The notes beneath the pieces are model-generated. The model was not told the DNA's origin and did no database searches. It saw nothing but the letters and a program-made list of their open reading frames with translations. From Aestuariivita sp. (GTDB lineage: Bacteria; Pseudomonadota; Alphaproteobacteria; Rhodobacterales; Rhodobacteraceae), in assembly GCA_018401465.1 (NCBI GenBank), contig JAGYKE010000005.1:496001-560000 (forward strand): DNA of 64,000 nt, in the 5' to 3' direction. Both the position numbers and the translations under genes were made by a program. Positions 45,074-55,321 of the stretch are shown here, piece by piece (within the stretch, counting starts at the first letter, position 1; the number at the start of each line of letters is the position of its first letter).

Positions 45074-45748
45074 ATGACCCAGGCCTATGACATTCTTTCG
45101 CAGGTCTTCGCCGCGCGCTATTCCTGCCGCGCCTACCGGCCCGACCCCGTGCCGCGCGCCGACATCGCGGCCATCGTCGATGTCGCGCGGCGCAGCCCGT
45201 CGTGGTGCAACGCGCAGCCCTGGCAATTGGTCATCACTTCGGGCGGGGAGACCGACCGCTTCCGCCACGCCCTGCGCGCACAGGCCGAGGCGGGCGGTCA
45301 TGCCCCCGATCTGCCCTTCCCGAAGGGCTATTCCGGCGTCTACAAGGACCGCCGCAGCATCTGCGGCTGGCAGCTTTACGGCGCGGTCGGCATCGAGAAA
45401 GGCGACCGCGCGGGATCGGCGGCGCAGATGATGCGCAACTTCGATCTGTTCGGCGCACCCCATGTCGCCATCGTGACCAGCCCCGCCGAACTCGGGCCAT
45501 ACGGCGCGCTTGATTGCGGGGCCTTCGTCACCGCCTTCTGCATCGCCGCGCAAAGCCTTGGTGTGGCGACTATCCCGCAGGCGGCGATCGCCTCCTTCGC
45601 GCCCTTCGTGCACGACCATTTCGGGATTGCGGACGACCGTCTGGTGCTGTGCGCGATCTCGTTCGGCTATGCCGAGGTCGATCACCCGGCCAACGCCTTC
45701 CGCACCGACCGCGCGGGCGTGGACGAGATCGTCGACTGGCGGGGATGA
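45074..45748 (+). CDS. Nitroreductase family protein
   Basis: A 224-residue FMN-dependent oxidoreductase. SCRAYRPDPVPRADIAAIVD and RRSPSWCNAQPWQLV bind FMN at the N-terminus, and SLGVATIPQAAIA matches the family C-terminal half. It reduces nitroaromatics, quinones or enones with NAD(P)H; the natural substrate is unknown. GGAGAG precedes the ATG. The next gene starts inside its stop codon (ATGA), so it begins a coupled operon. Confidence 0.9.
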   Translation: MTQAYDILSQVFAARYSCRAYRPDPVPRADIAAIVDVARRSPSWCNAQPWQLVITSGGETDRFRHALRAQAEAGGHAPDLPFPKGYSGVYKDRRSICGWQLYGAVGIEKGDRAGSAAQMMRNFDLFGAPHVAIVTSPAELGPYGALDCGAFVTAFCIAAQSLGVATIPQAAIASFAPFVHDHFGIADDRLVLCAISFGYAEVDHPANAFRTDRAGVDEIVDWRG

Positions 45749-46647
45749 CCGGCCCCGCGATCCTGTGCGCGGGCGAGGCGGTGATCGACCTGATCCCCGA
45801 CGGCGATCTTCTGCGCCCCGTGCCCGGCGGCGCGGCCTTCAACGCCGCGCGCGCCGCCGCGCGGCTCGGGGCCGAGGCGGGGTTCTTCGGCGCGCTGTCG
45901 CGCGACGGCTTCGGCGACAGGCTGGCGGACGCGGCGCGGGCCGACGGGGTGGACCTGTCGCTCGCCCTGCGGGTGGACGCGCCGACGCCGCTGTCGGTGG
46001 CTGACCTCACCGAAGGTGACGCCCGCTACACGATCCACGACGCGGGCGGCGCCGGGCACGAGGTGACGCGCGACCGCCTACCCGCCCTGCCCGGGTCGGT
46101 GCGGGCGCTGCTGGTGGGCGGCTTTTCCCTGATCGCTCCGCCCGAGGCGGATGCGTTCGAGGCGCTGGCGCTGACCCGTCCCGGGGGTGTTGCGCTGATG
46201 GTCGATCTCAACATCCGCCCCGGCCTGATCCGCGACGCCACCACCTATCGCGCGCGGCTTTCCCGGCTGATGGCGGCGGCGGACGTCGTCAAGGTCTCGG
46301 ACGAAGACCTGGGCTGGCTGGGCTGTGCGGCGGAAGATGTGGCACCCCACGCGCTGGTCCTGCACACACGGGGCGCGGCGGGCGCGCGCGCCCTGCGGCC
46401 CGGCCTGACGGTCACCGTTCCCGCGCCACGCATGCCGGTCGCCGACACTGTCGGCGCAGGCGATGTCTTCGACGCCGCATGGCTTGCCTTCGGCCTTGGC
46501 GCGGGCCAGTTTGCGCCCGACACCGAGGCCGCCCTGCGCGCCGCGCTCGACTTCGCCTGCCGCGCCGCAAGCCTCAGCTGCACCCGCCCCGGGGCCACCG
46601 GCCCGACCAGACAGGAGATGACATGCGCGCCCTCATCCAACGCGTGA
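45745..46647 (+). CDS. PfkB-family carbohydrate kinase
   Basis: A 300-residue ribokinase-fold sugar kinase. The N-terminal [16 protein letters not shown] is the first PfkB signature. [17 protein letters not shown] supplies the second, with the catalytic Asp. Fructokinase-type sugars are likely, since [11 protein letters not shown] matches that subgroup, but the substrate is not certain. It overlaps the nitroreductase by 4 nt and the dtd gene by 25 nt. The glycerate kinase downstream suggests hexose or uronate breakdown. Confidence 0.9.
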   Translation: MTGPAILCAGEAVIDLIPDGDLLRPVPGGAAFNAARAAARLGAEAGFFGALSRDGFGDRLADAARADGVDLSLALRVDAPTPLSVADLTEGDARYTIHDAGGAGHEVTRDRLPALPGSVRALLVGGFSLIAPPEADAFEALALTRPGGVALMVDLNIRPGLIRDATTYRARLSRLMAAADVVKVSDEDLGWLGCAAEDVAPHALVLHTRGAAGARALRPGLTVTVPAPRMPVADTVGAGDVFDAAWLAFGLGAGQFAPDTEAALRAALDFACRAASLSCTRPGATGPTRQEMTCAPSSNA

Positions 46648-47060
46648 CCGAGGCCAAGGTCGAGATCAATGGCGCCACCGTAGGCGAGATCGGCCCGGGT
46701 CTCCTGATCCTCGTCTGCGCGATGCAGGGCGATTCTGAGGCACAGGCCGACGCGATGGCGGCGAAGATCGCGAAACTCCGCATCTTCCGCGACGAGGATG
46801 GAAAGATGAACCGGTCCATCCTCGACACCGGGGGCGCGGCGCTGGTCGTGTCGCAGTTCACGCTGGCCGCCGATACCTCGCGCGGGAACCGGCCCGGGTT
46901 TTCACAGGCCGCCGCGCCGGACCTCGGCGAACGGCTCTACGACCATTTCGCGGGCGCGGTCGCTGCCTTGGGCATTCCGGTCGCGACCGGGCGCTTCGGG
47001 GCCGACATGGCGGTGTCGCTGGTCAATGACGGCCCCGTGACGATCTGGATCGAGGGATGA
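46623..47060 (+). CDS. dtd: D-aminoacyl-tRNA deacylase
   Basis: A 145-residue enzyme that removes D-amino acids from mischarged tRNAs. [21 protein letters not shown] holds the catalytic Ser/Gln motif and [11 protein letters not shown] the Gly-cisPro-type motif seen at the C-terminus (here GP). The start [11 protein letters not shown] is invariant in the family, which fixes it although it overlaps the kinase gene by 25 nt. It is an unusual passenger in a sugar-kinase operon. Confidence 0.96.
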   Translation: MRALIQRVTEAKVEINGATVGEIGPGLLILVCAMQGDSEAQADAMAAKIAKLRIFRDEDGKMNRSILDTGGAALVVSQFTLAADTSRGNRPGFSQAAAPDLGERLYDHFAGAVAALGIPVATGRFGADMAVSLVNDGPVTIWIEG

Positions 47061-48154
47061 GCGCGCGCGACGCCGCCCTTTCCGCCTGGCGCGCGGGCGT
47101 CGCGGCGGTGGACGGCCATGCGGCGACCCGCGCCGCGCTGCAAGGCCCCGCGCCCGACGCGATCCTGGCCGTGGGCAAGGCGGCCGGGGCCATGGCGCGC
47201 GCGGCGCTTGACGCCTACGGCCCCCTGCCCTGCCTTGTCGTCACGAAGGACGGCCACGGCGCGGGCCTGCCCGCCGATGTCCGCCTGATCGAGGCCGCGC
47301 ACCCCGTCCCCGACGCCCGCAGCCTCGAAGGCGGCCGCGCCCTGCGTGAAGCGGTCGGGGCCATGGCACCGGGATCGCACCTTCTGCTGCTCGTCTCGGG
47401 CGGGGCCTCGGCGCTGGCAGAAGACCTCGTGCCCGGCGAAACGCTGGGCAGCCTTGCCGCGCTGAACCGGCGGCTTCTGGGCACCGGCGTCGAGATCGGT
47501 GCCATGAACGCCGAACGCCGCAGGATCAGCCGGGTCAAGGGTGGCGGGCTTCTGTCGGGGTTCCGGGGGGCGAAGGTGACGGTGCTGGCGATCTCGGACG
47601 TGCCGTGTGACGACATCGCGGTGATCGGATCGGGGATCGGGGCGGTGCCCGACGGCGCGGCCTTCGCCCATGACAGCCGCGTCGTCGCGTCGAACGCCAT
47701 CGCGCGGGCGGCCGCGGCGGGGGCGCTCGACATGCCCGTTCACGGCAACGAGGAAACGCTGCACGACGATATCGAAGCCCTCGCCCCCCGGATCGGCGCA
47801 CGGCTCCGCGCCATGCCGCCCGGTGCGCTGATCCTCGGCGGCGAGCCGACGGTGATCCTGCCTGCGCATCCCGGGCACGGCGGGCGCAATCAGGCGCTGG
47901 CGCTGGCACTCGCGCGCGAGATCGCGGGCCTGCCGGGCCTTGCCGTCGTCGTCGGCGGCACCGATGGCAGCGACGGGCCGACCGACGCGGCGGGGGGCAT
48001 CGTCGATGGCGCGACATGGGGGCCGGGGGCGGCCGAGGCGCTGGAGCGCGCCGACAGCGGGACGTTCCTTGAGACGCGCGGCGCGCTTCTCGTGACCGGA
48101 CCGACCGGGACCAATGTCATGGACCTTCTTGTCGCGGTGAAAGACCCCGCTTGA
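47057..48154 (+). CDS. Glycerate 2-kinase (DUF4147/MOFRL family)
   Basis: A 365-residue kinase phosphorylating glycerate to 2-phosphoglycerate. The N-terminal DUF4147 region contains [14 protein letters not shown] and [16 protein letters not shown]; the C-terminal MOFRL region contains [15 protein letters not shown] and [18 protein letters not shown]. It overlaps dtd by 4 nt (ATGA). The product enters lower glycolysis. Along with the PfkB kinase, it suggests a pathway yielding glycerate (serine, tartrate or sugar-acid degradation). Confidence 0.93.
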   Translation: MSARDAALSAWRAGVAAVDGHAATRAALQGPAPDAILAVGKAAGAMARAALDAYGPLPCLVVTKDGHGAGLPADVRLIEAAHPVPDARSLEGGRALREAVGAMAPGSHLLLLVSGGASALAEDLVPGETLGSLAALNRRLLGTGVEIGAMNAERRRISRVKGGGLLSGFRGAKVTVLAISDVPCDDIAVIGSGIGAVPDGAAFAHDSRVVASNAIARAAAAGALDMPVHGNEETLHDDIEALAPRIGARLRAMPPGALILGGEPTVILPAHPGHGGRNQALALALAREIAGLPGLAVVVGGTDGSDGPTDAAGGIVDGATWGPGAAEALERADSGTFLETRGALLVTGPTGTNVMDLLVAVKDPA

Positions 48155-48186
48155 CACAAGCCCCCGCGCCGCCCGACCGTGCGTCC

Positions 48187-50163
48187 ATGAAAAACTCCCT
48201 CCGCGACATCGAAGAACACCCCGACGAAGGCATCATCCTGTCGGACGGCACCCGTCTTTCCGCCCGCATCTGGCGGCCCGTCGATTCCCCCGACGACCCG
48301 GTGCCCGCGATCCTCGAATACCTGCCCTACCGCAAACGCGACGGCACCTGCGCCCGCGATGCGCTGACGCACCCCTACTTCGCGCGGCGCGGCTATGCCT
48401 GCATCCGCGTCGACCTGCGCGGCAACGGCGACAGCGACGGGCTGATGGAGGACGAGTATTCCCCGCAGGAACTCGCCGACGGGGTCGAGGTCGTCAACTG
48501 GCTGGCCGCGCAACCCTGGTGCAGCGGCACCGTGGGCATGATGGGAATCAGCTGGGGCGGCTTCAACAGCCTGCAGGTGGCCGCGCTGCAGCCCGAACCG
48601 CTGAAGGCGATCATCACGCTGTGTTCGACCGTCGACCGCTTCGCCGACGACATCCACTACAAGGGCGGGTGCCTCTTGAACGAAAACATGGGCTGGGGCG
48701 CCACGATGTGGAGCTATTCCTCGCGCCCGCCCGACCCGGCGCTGCGCCCCGACGACTGGCGCGAGGTCTGGCTGAGCCGCCTGCACACTGAGCCCTTCCT
48801 GCCCGACACATGGCTGCGCCACCAGACCCGCGACGCCTACTGGAAACACGGATCGGTCTGCGAGGATTTCGGCGCGATCCGGGCGAAGGTGCTCGCCATC
48901 GGGGGCTGGGGCGACGCCTACAAGAACGCGGTGCCGCAGATCGTGGCGAACATCCCCGGATCGAAGGGCATCATCGGGCCTTGGGTGCACAAATACCCCC
49001 ATTTCGCCGTGCCCGAACCGCGCATCGGCTTCCTGCAAGAGGCGCTGCGCTGGTGGGACCGCTGGCTGAAGGGGCAAGAGACAGGCGTCGAGGATGACCC
49101 CGATTACACCGTCTATCTCATGGACGGGGTGCGCCCGCAGGCTTGGTATACCGAACGCCCGGGCCGCTGGATCGACGCCGACGCGCAGGCGGCTGCAACC
49201 CATGTCCTGCATCTTGGCCACGGCACGTTGGGGGCCGAGCCCGCGCCCTTCGCGCTGCCCGTCGCCTCGCCGCAAGATACCGGGGCCGCTTCGGGGGAAT
49301 ACTGCGCCATCTGGCTTGGACCCGAGATGCCCGACGACCAACGCGGCGACGACGCGCGGTCGGTCTGCTGGGATACCGGCGCGCTCGACCGCGATCTGGC
49401 CATCGTGGGCGCGCCCGAGGTCACGCTGACGCTGGCGTCGGACGTCGCGCAGGCGCAGATCGCGGTGCGGCTGTGTCATGTGCATCCCGACGGGGCCTCG
49501 ACGCGCGTCACCTATGGCGTGCTGAACCTAAGCCACCGCGACAGCCATGCCGACCCGGCACCGCTGATCCCGGGCCAACCGGTCACGGTGCGCGTGCGGC
49601 TCGATCACATCGCCTACCGCGTGCCCAAGGGCCACCGCCTTCGGCTGGCAGTGTCGAACGCCTATTGGCCGCTTCTGTGGCCTGCGCCGCAGGCCGGCAC
49701 GCTGACGGTGACGGCGGGCAGCCTTGGCCTGCCGCTGCATGACGGGTCAGGCCCCGAACGCGCCTTCCCGCCGCCCGACGCCGACGCGCCTTGGGCGACG
49801 GAAACGCTGCGACCCTCCGCCCATGTGCGGCGGACCGAAACCGACCACGTCACCGGCACCGTGACGCTGGTGATCGAGGACGATTTTGGCGAACTGCGCG
49901 ATCTCGACCACGGGCTGATCAACGGATCGGTCGCGCGCGAACGCTGGTCCATCCACCCGGGCGACCCGCTTTCGGCGCGCGGAGAATGCCACTGGACCGA
50001 CGAGACAGAACGCGACGGCATCCGCATGCGGACCGAGGCGCGCTGCGCCATGTGGGCGGACGAGACGACATTTCACCTCGAAGCGCGCCTCGAAGCTTTC
50101 GAGAACGACAGCCTCATCTTCGAAACCGGAAAGACCAGCGCGATTCCGCGTCACCAGATGTAA
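48187..50163 (+). CDS. CocE/NonD (X-Pro dipeptidyl-peptidase S15) family hydrolase
   Basis: A 658-residue alpha/beta hydrolase. The catalytic triad is visible: Ser122 in GISWGG, Asp243 in GGWGD and His268 in GPWVHKYPHF. A C-terminal jelly-roll domain (from ~residue 350) contains the conserved VRVRLDHIAYRVPKGHRLRLAVS (in two parts). Members hydrolyse esters such as cocaine or acylated peptides; a cytoplasmic esterase or peptidase is likely. The ATG used aligns with homologues. A TTG at 48151 overlapping the glycerate kinase stop (TTGA) is an alternative that would add 12 residues and fit the operon's coupling pattern. Confidence 0.88.
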   Translation: MKNSLRDIEEHPDEGIILSDGTRLSARIWRPVDSPDDPVPAILEYLPYRKRDGTCARDALTHPYFARRGYACIRVDLRGNGDSDGLMEDEYSPQELADGVEVVNWLAAQPWCSGTVGMMGISWGGFNSLQVAALQPEPLKAIITLCSTVDRFADDIHYKGGCLLNENMGWGATMWSYSSRPPDPALRPDDWREVWLSRLHTEPFLPDTWLRHQTRDAYWKHGSVCEDFGAIRAKVLAIGGWGDAYKNAVPQIVANIPGSKGIIGPWVHKYPHFAVPEPRIGFLQEALRWWDRWLKGQETGVEDDPDYTVYLMDGVRPQAWYTERPGRWIDADAQAAATHVLHLGHGTLGAEPAPFALPVASPQDTGAASGEYCAIWLGPEMPDDQRGDDARSVCWDTGALDRDLAIVGAPEVTLTLASDVAQAQIAVRLCHVHPDGASTRVTYGVLNLSHRDSHADPAPLIPGQPVTVRVRLDHIAYRVPKGHRLRLAVSNAYWPLLWPAPQAGTLTVTAGSLGLPLHDGSGPERAFPPPDADAPWATETLRPSAHVRRTETDHVTGTVTLVIEDDFGELRDLDHGLINGSVARERWSIHPGDPLSARGECHWTDETERDGIRMRTEARCAMWADETTFHLEARLEAFENDSLIFETGKTSAIPRHQM

Positions 50164-50213
50164 CGGCAGTGACATCCTTGACGCGGGTAAAAAGTCTTGC
50201 GGGCATCGAGCAA

Positions 50214-50233
50214 ATGCGCAAACGTTGACGCAT
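50214..50233. promoter_or_regulatory. Candidate operator palindrome upstream of the ABC importer operon
   Basis: ATGCGCAAACGTTGACGCAT is a 20-nt palindrome with 8 of 10 base pairs matched around a central CG, the style of LacI/GalR-type operators. It is 55 nt upstream of the binding-protein start. No LacI-type regulator is in the window. TTGACG within it may double as a -35 box. Confidence 0.4.
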
Positions 50234-50288
50234 CAGTCAATAACCGCGCGCCAGATGCGGACCTTACGACAACCAACGGGAGACCACC

Positions 50289-51819
50289 ATGAAAGATCAA
50301 CTCGATTACTACGCCAAGCGCGCCGCGCTCGGCCTGATGAGCCGTCGCGAATTCGTCGGCCGCGCCATGGTGCTGGGCGTCAGCGCGGCAGTTGCAGGCT
50401 CGATGTTCGGACAGGCCGTGCAGGCCGCCGAACCCCGCAAGGGCGGCACGCTGAAGATGGGCCTTGTCGGCGGCGAAAGCACCAACTCGCTCGATCCGGC
50501 GGCCGCGGCCAGCCAGGTGCCCTACCACAACCTCGAACCAGTTCGGCGAAACCATCGTCAACGTGAACGAGTTCGGCGAGATCGACTATCGTCTCGCTGA
50601 AAGCGCCGAGGCCTCGGCCGACGCGAAGACCTGGTCCTTCAAGATCCGCAGCGGCGTCGAATTCCATAACGGCAAGCCGCTGACCGCGATGGACGTGATG
50701 CGCACGCTCGAGCGGCATTCGAACGAAGACGCCAAGTCCGGCGCGCTGGGCATCATGCGCGGCATCACCGGCATGAAGGTCGATGGCGACACCGTCATCC
50801 TCGAACTCGACACCGGCAATGCCGACCTGCCCTTCCTGCTGGCCGACTATCACCTGATGATCCAGCCCGACGGCGGCTTTGACGCGCCCGCGGCCGGTAT
50901 CGGCACCGGCCCCTACATGCTGGTATCGGACGAACCCGGCGTGCGGACGCTCTGGAAGCGGAACCCCAACTACTGGGATTCGAGCCGCGGCCACGTCGAA
51001 GAGGTCGAGATCCTGACCATCAACGACTCGACCGCGCGCATGTCGGCGCTGCAGTCGGGCCAGGTGCACCTTGTGAACCGCGTCGATCCCAAGATCGCCG
51101 AGCTTCTGAACCGCGCACCGGGCCTCACGGTCAAGAACGCGTCGGGCCCCGGGCATTACGTGTTCATCATGCACTGCGACACCGCGCCCTTCGACAACAA
51201 CGACCTGCGGCTCGCGCTGAAATACGCGATCAACCGCGAAGAGATGGTCGAGAAGATCCTGCGCGGCTACGGCACCGTCGGAAACGACTTCCCGATCAAC
51301 GCGGCCTATCCGCTCTATGACGCCTCGATCGAGCAGCGGAAGTACGACCCCGAAAAAGCGGCCGAGCACTACAAGAAGTCCGGTCATGACGGCAGCCCGA
51401 TCATCCTGCGTGTGTCGGACGTGGCCTTCCCCGGCGCGGTCGACGCGGCGGCGCTGTTCCAGCAATCCGCTCAGGCAGCAGGCATTCCGCTCGAGATCAA
51501 GCGCGAACCGGGCGACGGCTACTGGTCGGAAGTCTGGAACGTGCAGCCCTTCTGCGCGTCCTACTGGGGCGGCCGTCCGGTGCAGGACCAGATGTATTCG
51601 ACGGCCTATCTGTCGACCGCGGACTGGAACGACACCCGCTTCAAGGACGCCGATTTCGACGCGCTTCTGCTGCAGGCGCGCGCCGAACTGGACACGGACA
51701 AGCGCAAGGCGCTCTACAGCCAGATGGCCATGAAGCTGCGCGACGAAGGCGGCCTGATCTGCCCGTTGTTCAACGACTATGTCGAAGGCGTCAGCGATCA
51801 GGTGCAGGGCTGGGTCTAG
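50289..51819 (+). pseudogene. Opp/Dpp-type ABC substrate-binding protein, frameshifted
   Basis: The frame opens with MKDQLDYYAKRAALGLM and a twin-arginine signal, SRREFVGRA (Arg19-Arg20), then an Ala-rich h-region ending AVQAAEP. After DPAAAASQVPYHNL (to 50534) the reading frame breaks. The rest (NQFGETIVNVNEFGEIDYR to the C-terminus) lies in the +1 frame and is a full SBP_bac_5 domain, including VEFHNGKPLTAMDV and DLRLALKYAINRE. Removing one G at 50535 joins the halves as YHNL-NQFGE. So the gene is either damaged by one base, affected by a sequencing error, or recoded. The rest of the operon is intact. Peptide/nickel-type binding proteins carry oligopeptides or small solutes. Confidence 0.88.
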
Positions 51820-51896
51820 CGATCCGACCGGCGAACTGATGGGCGGCATCGCATCGCACCGCGTCTGGCTCGCGTCCTGATCGGACCGGCGAGGGG

Positions 51897-52853
51897 ATGC
51901 ACCCGATCCTGAAACTCGTGTCCCAGCGCATTGCGCTGGGACTTCTCCTGCTCGTGTCGTCTTCGGCAATGATCTTCGGCCTGACCGAAGCCTTGCCGGG
52001 CGATGCGGCGCAGGCCGTTCTGGGACAGTCGGCGACGCCCGAGGCGCTCGAGAACCTGCGGCGCGAGATGGGCCTCGACCGGCCCGCGCTGGTGCGGTAC
52101 GTCGAATGGCTGGGCGGCATCGTGCAGGGCGATCTTGGTACCTCGATCACCAACCGGCTTGATATCGCGACAAGCATAGGATCGCGGCTGAGCAACACGC
52201 TGTTCCTCGCCTTCTGGGCCGCCGTCGTTTCGGTGCCGCTGGCGATCTTTCTCGGCCTTCTCGCCGTGCGCTATCAGAACCGCTGGCCCGACAAGGCGAT
52301 CTCGGGCGTGACGCTGGCGACGATCTCCATTCCCGAATTCCTGATCGGCTACGTGCTGGTCTATTTCCTGGCCGTGCAGATGGGCTGGTTCAGCCCGCTG
52401 GCGCTCATCAACGACACCATGACCTTGGGCGAAAAGCTCCATTCCATCGCGCTGCCCGTGGCGGTTCTGACCATGGTCGTGCTCGCGCACATGATGCGCA
52501 TGACGCGCGCCGCCATCCTGAACGTGATGCAGTCCGCCTATATCGAGACCGCGGAACTCAAGGGCCTGAGCAGCTTCGACGTGATCCGCAAGCACGCCTT
52601 CCCCAACGCGATCGCACCGATCGTCACCGTCGTCATGCTGAACCTCGCCTATCTGGTGGTCGGCGTCGTCGTGGTCGAGGTGGTCTTTGTCTATCCCGGC
52701 ATGGGCCAGTTTCTGGTGGATGCGGTGGTCAAGCGCGACGTGCCCGTGGTGCTGGCCTGCGGCGTGATCTTCGCGGCCATCTACATATCGCTGAACCTTG
52801 CGGCCGACGTCGTTTCGATCCTGGCCAACCCGCGTCTGCGGCACCCGAAATAA
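51897..52853 (+). CDS. ABC importer permease (DppB/OppB-like)
   Basis: A 318-residue inner-membrane permease with six helices. The N-terminal LFGLTEALPGDAAQAVLGQSA-type region (here FGLTEALPGDAAQ) is typical of OppB. The EAA loop is ETAELKGLSSFDVIRKHAFPNA. GAGGGG precedes the ATG by 3-8 nt. Acts with the next permease gene, 12 nt downstream, to form the channel. Confidence 0.93.
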   Translation: MHPILKLVSQRIALGLLLLVSSSAMIFGLTEALPGDAAQAVLGQSATPEALENLRREMGLDRPALVRYVEWLGGIVQGDLGTSITNRLDIATSIGSRLSNTLFLAFWAAVVSVPLAIFLGLLAVRYQNRWPDKAISGVTLATISIPEFLIGYVLVYFLAVQMGWFSPLALINDTMTLGEKLHSIALPVAVLTMVVLAHMMRMTRAAILNVMQSAYIETAELKGLSSFDVIRKHAFPNAIAPIVTVVMLNLAYLVVGVVVVEVVFVYPGMGQFLVDAVVKRDVPVVLACGVIFAAIYISLNLAADVVSILANPRLRHPK

Positions 52854-52865
52854 GGAGGCACGCAG

Positions 52866-53684
52866 ATGTTCAGATACATGCCCGTCTCCGCCATGATCGG
52901 CCTGACCCTGACCGGTCTCTATTTCCTCGCCGCGATCTTCGCGCCGCTGATCGCGCCCTATGGCATGGCGCAGGTCGTCGGCGACGTGTGGGAACCTTCG
53001 TCGCGCGAACACCTGCTGGGCACCGACAATATCGGGCGCGACCTGCTCACGCGGATGATCTATGGCGGGCGCACGACGATCTTCATCGCCACCATGGCCA
53101 CGATCCTGAGCTTCGTGACCGGATCGATCCTTGGCTTTCTTGCCGCGGTCCTCGGCGGCTGGGCGGATCAGGTCCTGTCGCGGATGGTCGATCTGCTGAT
53201 GGCGATCCCGTCGCTGATCCTCGCCCTCGTGGTGCTTGCGGTGCTGCCGGTCACGGTGACGACGCTGATCGTGGTCATGGGGCTTCTTGACGCGACGCGG
53301 GTCTTCCGTCTGGCGCGGGCTGTCGCCGTGGACATCAACGTGATGGACTATGTCGAAGCCGCCAAGCTGCGCGGCGAAGGCCGCGGCTGGATCATCTTCC
53401 GCGAAATCCTTCCCAATGCCCTGTCGCCGCTGGTGGCGGAACTGGGCCTGCGGTTCATCTTCATGGTGCTCTTCATCTCGACGCTGTCCTTCCTTGGCCT
53501 TGGCGTCCAGCCGCCGTTGGCCGACTGGGGCGGCATCGTGAAAGAGAACAAGGACGGCATCATCTACGGCATCGGCGCAGCTCTCTATCCCGCCATCGCC
53601 ATCGCCACGCTGGCGATCAGCGTGAACCTTGTCGCGGACTGGGTCCTGAACCGCACCACGTCGCTGAAGGGAGGGCGCGGATGA
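52866..53684 (+). CDS. ABC importer permease (DppC/OppC-like)
   Basis: A 272-residue permease. HLLGTDNIGRDLLTRMIYGGRT is the hallmark of DppC-type subunits. The EAA loop reads YVEAAKLRGEGRGWIIFREILPNAL (in two parts). The N-terminal cytoplasmic segment is short compared with E. coli DppC, with a single first helix (MIGLTLTGLYFLAAIFAPLI). GGAGGCACGCAG precedes the ATG. Overlaps the ATPase gene by 4 nt (ATGA). Confidence 0.93.
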   Translation: MFRYMPVSAMIGLTLTGLYFLAAIFAPLIAPYGMAQVVGDVWEPSSREHLLGTDNIGRDLLTRMIYGGRTTIFIATMATILSFVTGSILGFLAAVLGGWADQVLSRMVDLLMAIPSLILALVVLAVLPVTVTTLIVVMGLLDATRVFRLARAVAVDINVMDYVEAAKLRGEGRGWIIFREILPNALSPLVAELGLRFIFMVLFISTLSFLGLGVQPPLADWGGIVKENKDGIIYGIGAALYPAIAIATLAISVNLVADWVLNRTTSLKGGRG

Positions 53685-55321
53685 CCGAACCCCTGCTTCG
53701 GGTGCGCGGGCTGAAGATCGGCGCCACCGTCTATCCGCCGGGCGAGAAACCCCGCGACATCGAGATCGTGCATGGCGTCGATTTCGACCTCGAACGCGGC
53801 AAGGTCCTGGGCCTGATCGGCGAATCCGGCGCGGGCAAGTCCACCATCGGGCTGGCAAGCATGGCCTATGGCCGGGGTGGCGTGCGCATCACCGGGGGCG
53901 AGGTCTGGGTCAATGGCCGCGACATCCTCAAGGCGGGGCTGCGCGACATCCGCCGCCTGCGCGGCGGCGAGGTAACCTACGTCTCGCAATCCGCCGCGGC
54001 GAGCTTCAACCCCGCCAAACCGATCATGGAGCAGGTGACGGAAGCCGCCATCTCGCAGGGCAAGTTCACCCGGCGCGAGGCTGAAAAACGCGCAATCGGG
54101 CTGTTCCGCAAGCTGGGCCTGCCCGATCCGGACAATATCGGGCGGCGCTATCCGCACCAGGTGTCGGGCGGGCAGTTGCAGCGCTGCATGACGGCGCTGG
54201 CGCTTTGCCCCGAACCCGATCTTGTCGTCTTCGACGAACCGACCACCGCGCTTGACGTCACCACGCAGATCGACGTGCTGGCCGCGATCAAGGAGGCGAT
54301 CCACGACACCGGCGTCGCCGCGCTCTACATCACGCATGATCTCGCCGTGGTGGCGCAGGTCAGCGACGACATCATGGTGCTGAAGATGGGCAACATGGTG
54401 GAATACGGCCCCACCGACCAGATCATCAATGCCCCGCGCGAAGAGTATACCCGCGCGCTCGTCTCGGTGCGCCAGATCGAACATCCCGAGAAGCTGCACC
54501 GGCAGGCGAGCCCAGTCCTGTCCTGCGAAAACATCACGGCGCGCTACAAGGGCACCAAGTTCGACGTTCTGAAGGACGTGAGCGTTCAACTCTACCCGGG
54601 CCAGACGCTCGCCGTCGTGGGCGAAAGCGGCTCGGGCAAGTCGACGCTGGCCCGCGTGATCACTGGGCTTCTGCCGCCCAGCGGCGGGCGCATCGTCTTC
54701 AGCGGGCGCGAACTGACCCCGGACCTGAAGTCGCGGCCGAAGGAAGACCTGCGCGAATTGCAGATGATCTACCAGATGGCCGACGTGGCGATGAACCCGC
54801 GCCAGACGGTGGGCACGATCATCGGGCGCCCGCTCGAATTCTATTTCGGGCTGAAGGGCGAGGCGAAACAGCGCCGCATTCAGGAACTGCTGGACGAGAT
54901 CGAACTCGGCAAGGGGTTCCAGGATCGCTATCCGGCGGAACTTTCGGGCGGACAGAAGCAGCGCGTGTGCATCGCGCGCGCGCTGGCGGCGAAACCGAAA
55001 CTCATCATCTGCGACGAGGTGACCTCGGCGCTCGACCCACTGGTGGCGGACGGGATCCTGAAGCTGCTTCTGAACCTGCAGAAGATCGAGGACGTGGCCT
55101 ATCTCTTCATCACCCATGACCTGGCCACGGTGAGGGCCATCGCCGACAGCATCGCGGTGATGTATCAGGGGCGTTTCGTGCGATACGGCACCAAGACCGA
55201 AGTCCTGTCGCCGCCTTTCGACGATTACACCGACCTGCTGCTGAGTTCGGTGCCCGAGATGAAGCTCGGCTGGCTCGAACAGGTGCTGGCGACACGGAAG
55301 ATGGAAAGCGCAGGGAACTGA
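53681..55321 (+). CDS. ABC importer ATPase with two fused nucleotide-binding domains (DppD-DppF-like)
   Basis: A 546-residue protein holding two ATPase domains in tandem. The first has Walker A GESGAGKST and signature VSGGQLQRC (residues ~50-165). The second has GESGSGKST and LSGGQKQRV (~310-430). Each is followed by a D-loop (EPTTALD and EVTSALD). A fused pair replaces the usual DppD/DppF heterodimer. Its stop overlaps the sulfatase ATG by one base (TGATG), tying the sulfatase to the importer. Confidence 0.95.
   Translation: MTEPLLRVRGLKIGATVYPPGEKPRDIEIVHGVDFDLERGKVLGLIGESGAGKSTIGLASMAYGRGGVRITGGEVWVNGRDILKAGLRDIRRLRGGEVTYVSQSAAASFNPAKPIMEQVTEAAISQGKFTRREAEKRAIGLFRKLGLPDPDNIGRRYPHQVSGGQLQRCMTALALCPEPDLVVFDEPTTALDVTTQIDVLAAIKEAIHDTGVAALYITHDLAVVAQVSDDIMVLKMGNMVEYGPTDQIINAPREEYTRALVSVRQIEHPEKLHRQASPVLSCENITARYKGTKFDVLKDVSVQLYPGQTLAVVGESGSGKSTLARVITGLLPPSGGRIVFSGRELTPDLKSRPKEDLRELQMIYQMADVAMNPRQTVGTIIGRPLEFYFGLKGEAKQRRIQELLDEIELGKGFQDRYPAELSGGQKQRVCIARALAAKPKLIICDEVTSALDPLVADGILKLLLNLQKIEDVAYLFITHDLATVRAIADSIAVMYQGRFVRYGTKTEVLSPPFDDYTDLLLSSVPEMKLGWLEQVLATRKMESAGN

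Noticed and set aside
51816-53858. A 680-codon antisense frame over the importer permeases
   Set aside because: Its translation is very rich in His, Asp and Arg, as expected from antisense membrane-protein codons, and no family is recognisable.
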